Shown here one piece after another: positions 62,637 to 64,000 of a stretch of DNA of 64,000 bases. Origin of the DNA: SAR324 cluster bacterium (GTDB lineage: Bacteria > SAR324 > NAC60-12). The DNA lies in contig JADGAV010000001.1 in the NCBI GenBank assembly GCA_015231825.1, positions 425,405 to 489,404 on the forward strand, given 5' to 3'. A program made the position numbers and the translations under genes. The notes under the pieces are model-generated. The model had not been told where the DNA came from and did no database searches. It was given only the letters and a program-made list of their open reading frames with translations. Within the stretch, counting starts at the first letter, position 1. Each line of letters begins with the position of its first letter.

Positions 62637-63484
62637 TGAAGTCAATATCCCAAAATATTAGTCCTGGCATACCCACCAATTCCGTTTCAAAGGGAATTGT
62701 GATGATTTTGCTTGTTTTCAGTTTGCTGCCAATCATTTGGATCATCTTAACTTCTATTAAGTCGGAACAAGCAATTTTCAGTATTCCGCCAAAAGTTTTT
62801 GTTGCCCCCGATTTTTCTGCATATAAAATATTTTTAGGTCTAGGGAATAATTCAGCCATTCCCTTTATTTGGAATAGTCTTTTTATTGCGGCAATGACCA
62901 CATTTTTGACAGTCATCGTTTCTTCCTTAGCCGCTTATGCATTTTCACGATACCGATTCAAGTGGTCAAACCATCTGCTTATTTTGATGCTGGCAACGAG
63001 GTTATTGCCTCCTGTGACGGCAGTCGTGCCACTGTATTTGATGTTTCGATATTTGGATTTGCTTGATACGAAATTTGTTTTGATTATTATTTATACAGCG
63101 GTTGAGATTCCTTTTGCCACCTGGTTGATGAAAGCATTTTTTGATGGGATTCCGAGAGAACTTGAGGAATCTGCGGCTTTAGATGGTTGCAACGCGTTGC
63201 AGATTATTTATAAAATTACGATGCCCTTAGCATCTCCCGGGATAGCAGCGACTTCAATATTCGTTTTTATCCTCGCCTGGAACGAGTTCATGTTTGCCTT
63301 TATGTTCACCAGTATAAATGTCCGTACCATTCCCGTTCGTTTGGCAGAGACGATCGGAGAAATGCAGGTTTATTGGCAGGAAATGGCCACGCTTGCGACG
63401 GTTATCATGTTGCCGGCCTTGATCATCGGCTTTTTTATGCAGAAGTACCTGGTACGAGCAATCACTGCTGGATCCGTTAAATAA
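62636..63484 (+). CDS. ABC transporter sugar permease, MalG-like
   Basis: The 282-residue permease has an EAA loop EESAALDGCNALQIIYKITM with PLASPG and the terminal FIFAWNEF-like motif FVFILAWNEFMFAFMF. Six TM helices. It starts in the TGATG overlap with the MalF-like gene, so the two are translationally coupled. It is the last clear gene of the GntR operon. Confidence 0.9.
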   Translation: MKSISQNISPGIPTNSVSKGIVMILLVFSLLPIIWIILTSIKSEQAIFSIPPKVFVAPDFSAYKIFLGLGNNSAIPFIWNSLFIAAMTTFLTVIVSSLAAYAFSRYRFKWSNHLLILMLATRLLPPVTAVVPLYLMFRYLDLLDTKFVLIIIYTAVEIPFATWLMKAFFDGIPRELEESAALDGCNALQIIYKITMPLASPGIAATSIFVFILAWNEFMFAFMFTSINVRTIPVRLAETIGEMQVYWQEMATLATVIMLPALIIGFFMQKYLVRAITAGSVK

Positions 63485-63549
63485 AGGCACTTGCTTAGGT
63501 TCGCATTGTTCTTCTAAAGTTGTGATGGGATGTTCTTGGTGAATTCTCA

Positions 63550-63561
63550 ATAATCAGGTGG
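63550..63561 (-). promoter_or_regulatory. Reverse-orientation copy of the conserved block half
   Basis: On the minus strand CCACCTGATTAT is identical to part of the block at 57945-57980. It lies 66 bases after the last permease gene and 128 bases before the dioxygenase start. A 12-base match in this AT-rich sequence is suggestive rather than conclusive. Confidence 0.3.
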
Positions 63562-63689
63562 GGCACGGGCTGTTCAGCATAAGAGGTGGTCGGTCACAGA
63601 TGCATCCTATAATTTGAATTGAAAACCCTCGTTCTTCAAAAGGGCATTCTATAGCTACCGAAACGACAATCAATAGCCTGGAGATCAAG

Positions 63690-64000
63690 ATGGGAAAGAT
63701 TTCTGAAACCTTAGGATATGAGACAGAATTCAGCAAATCAGGGATTCTGGAAAGCAAAAGCATAGACCAGATTAAAGAATTGCTGAAAAACTACCATTTG
63801 CTTGTGATTAAAGGAGTTCACTTTTCTATTGAGGAATTTAAGTATTTTTCAAGTTTGATGGGCGAGATCATTCCTCATGACATACTGAGATACCGTCACC
63901 CAGCGCATGAGATGCTTTCCTATGTGACCAATGTAGACAGTGAGGGAAAACTGGACAAATATGGGGCAACAATCCGTGCCAGTGATTGGCATACCGATGG
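63690..64000 (+). CDS. TauD/TfdA-family Fe(II)/2-oxoglutarate dioxygenase, cut by window edge
   Basis: The first 103 codons read MGKISETLGYETEFSKSGIL and continue to SDWHTDG at the edge. H-x-D in WHTDG is the first part of the 2-His-1-Asp iron site of TauD-like enzymes, and NYHLLVIKGVHFSIEEFKYF is the typical N-terminal region. GGAG is six bases before the ATG. It follows the ABC importer, so it may hydroxylate the imported compound (inference). Confidence 0.85.
   Translation, partial: MGKISETLGYETEFSKSGILESKSIDQIKELLKNYHLLVIKGVHFSIEEFKYFSSLMGEIIPHDILRYRHPAHEMLSYVTNVDSEGKLDKYGATIRASDWHTD

Noticed and set aside
1..64000. Mobile elements, prophage, CRISPR arrays, rRNA or tRNA genes
   Set aside because: No transposase, integrase, terminal repeats, spacer arrays or RNA gene patterns were recognised by eye; a covariance search for tRNAs was not possible.

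Overview
The window reads as a chromosomal stretch of a Gram-negative bacterium with moderate GC. Outer-envelope and export genes (a lipoprotein, a GspE-type ATPase, bactofilin, GmhB), CheX, an archaeal/eukaryal-type prolyl-tRNA synthetase and UGA-encoded selenocysteine together suggest a deltaproteobacterium-like marine heterotroph such as the SAR324 group. This placement is inference; no rRNA or other marker gene is present. I see no phage, insertion sequence, CRISPR array, rRNA or tRNA.

Layout. 1-7.6 kb: a secreted formylglycine-generating-enzyme-like protein (cut by the left edge), a PelA-like polysaccharide deacetylase, a gamma-glutamyltransferase and a coupled pair of MFS transporters. 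7.6-9.1 kb: a TetR regulator, two copies of its probable operator and a peroxiredoxin whose catalytic residue is an in-frame TGA, read here as selenocysteine. 9.2-16.4 kb: housekeeping genes (proS, bactofilin, coaE, lysC, nth, cheX). 16.8-26.9 kb: metabolism (two SDRs, an arginase-family hydrolase, a MalY-type PLP enzyme, a molybdopterin oxidoreductase, a branched-chain aminotransferase and a TrmB regulator). 27.3-32.7 kb: a voltage-gated cation channel, a lipoprotein, gmhB, a second selenoprotein (ArsC/thioredoxin fold, UxxC), moaB, a hydrolase and metY. 33-46.4 kb: an asymmetric heterodimeric ABC exporter, an enoyl-CoA hydratase, gspE, serS, an FkbM methyltransferase, NIPSNAP, GST and a C-terminally truncated acyltransferase/acyl-AMP synthetase fusion.

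46.8-54.7 kb is a complete phosphate module: phoB-phoR, a triple 11-bp Pho box, then pstS-phoU-pstC-pstA-pstB1-pstB2. Its oddities are a PhoU fused to an apparently dead low-molecular-weight phosphatase domain, a PstC with a helical insert, and two PstB proteins whose defects are complementary, as expected of an obligate heterodimer with one working ATP site.

54.8-64 kb looks like a catabolic island: three FAD-dependent oxidoreductases (two are close paralogues), a FadR-type GntR regulator, a sugar-type ABC importer without its ATPase, and a TauD-like dioxygenase running off the right edge. A shared sequence block lies upstream of both paralogous oxidoreductase units and is a good candidate for the regulator's binding site.

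The strongest discoveries are the two selenoproteins, each with a hairpin carrying a GGU apical loop at the right distance after the TGA, and the complementary degeneration of PstB1 and PstB2.
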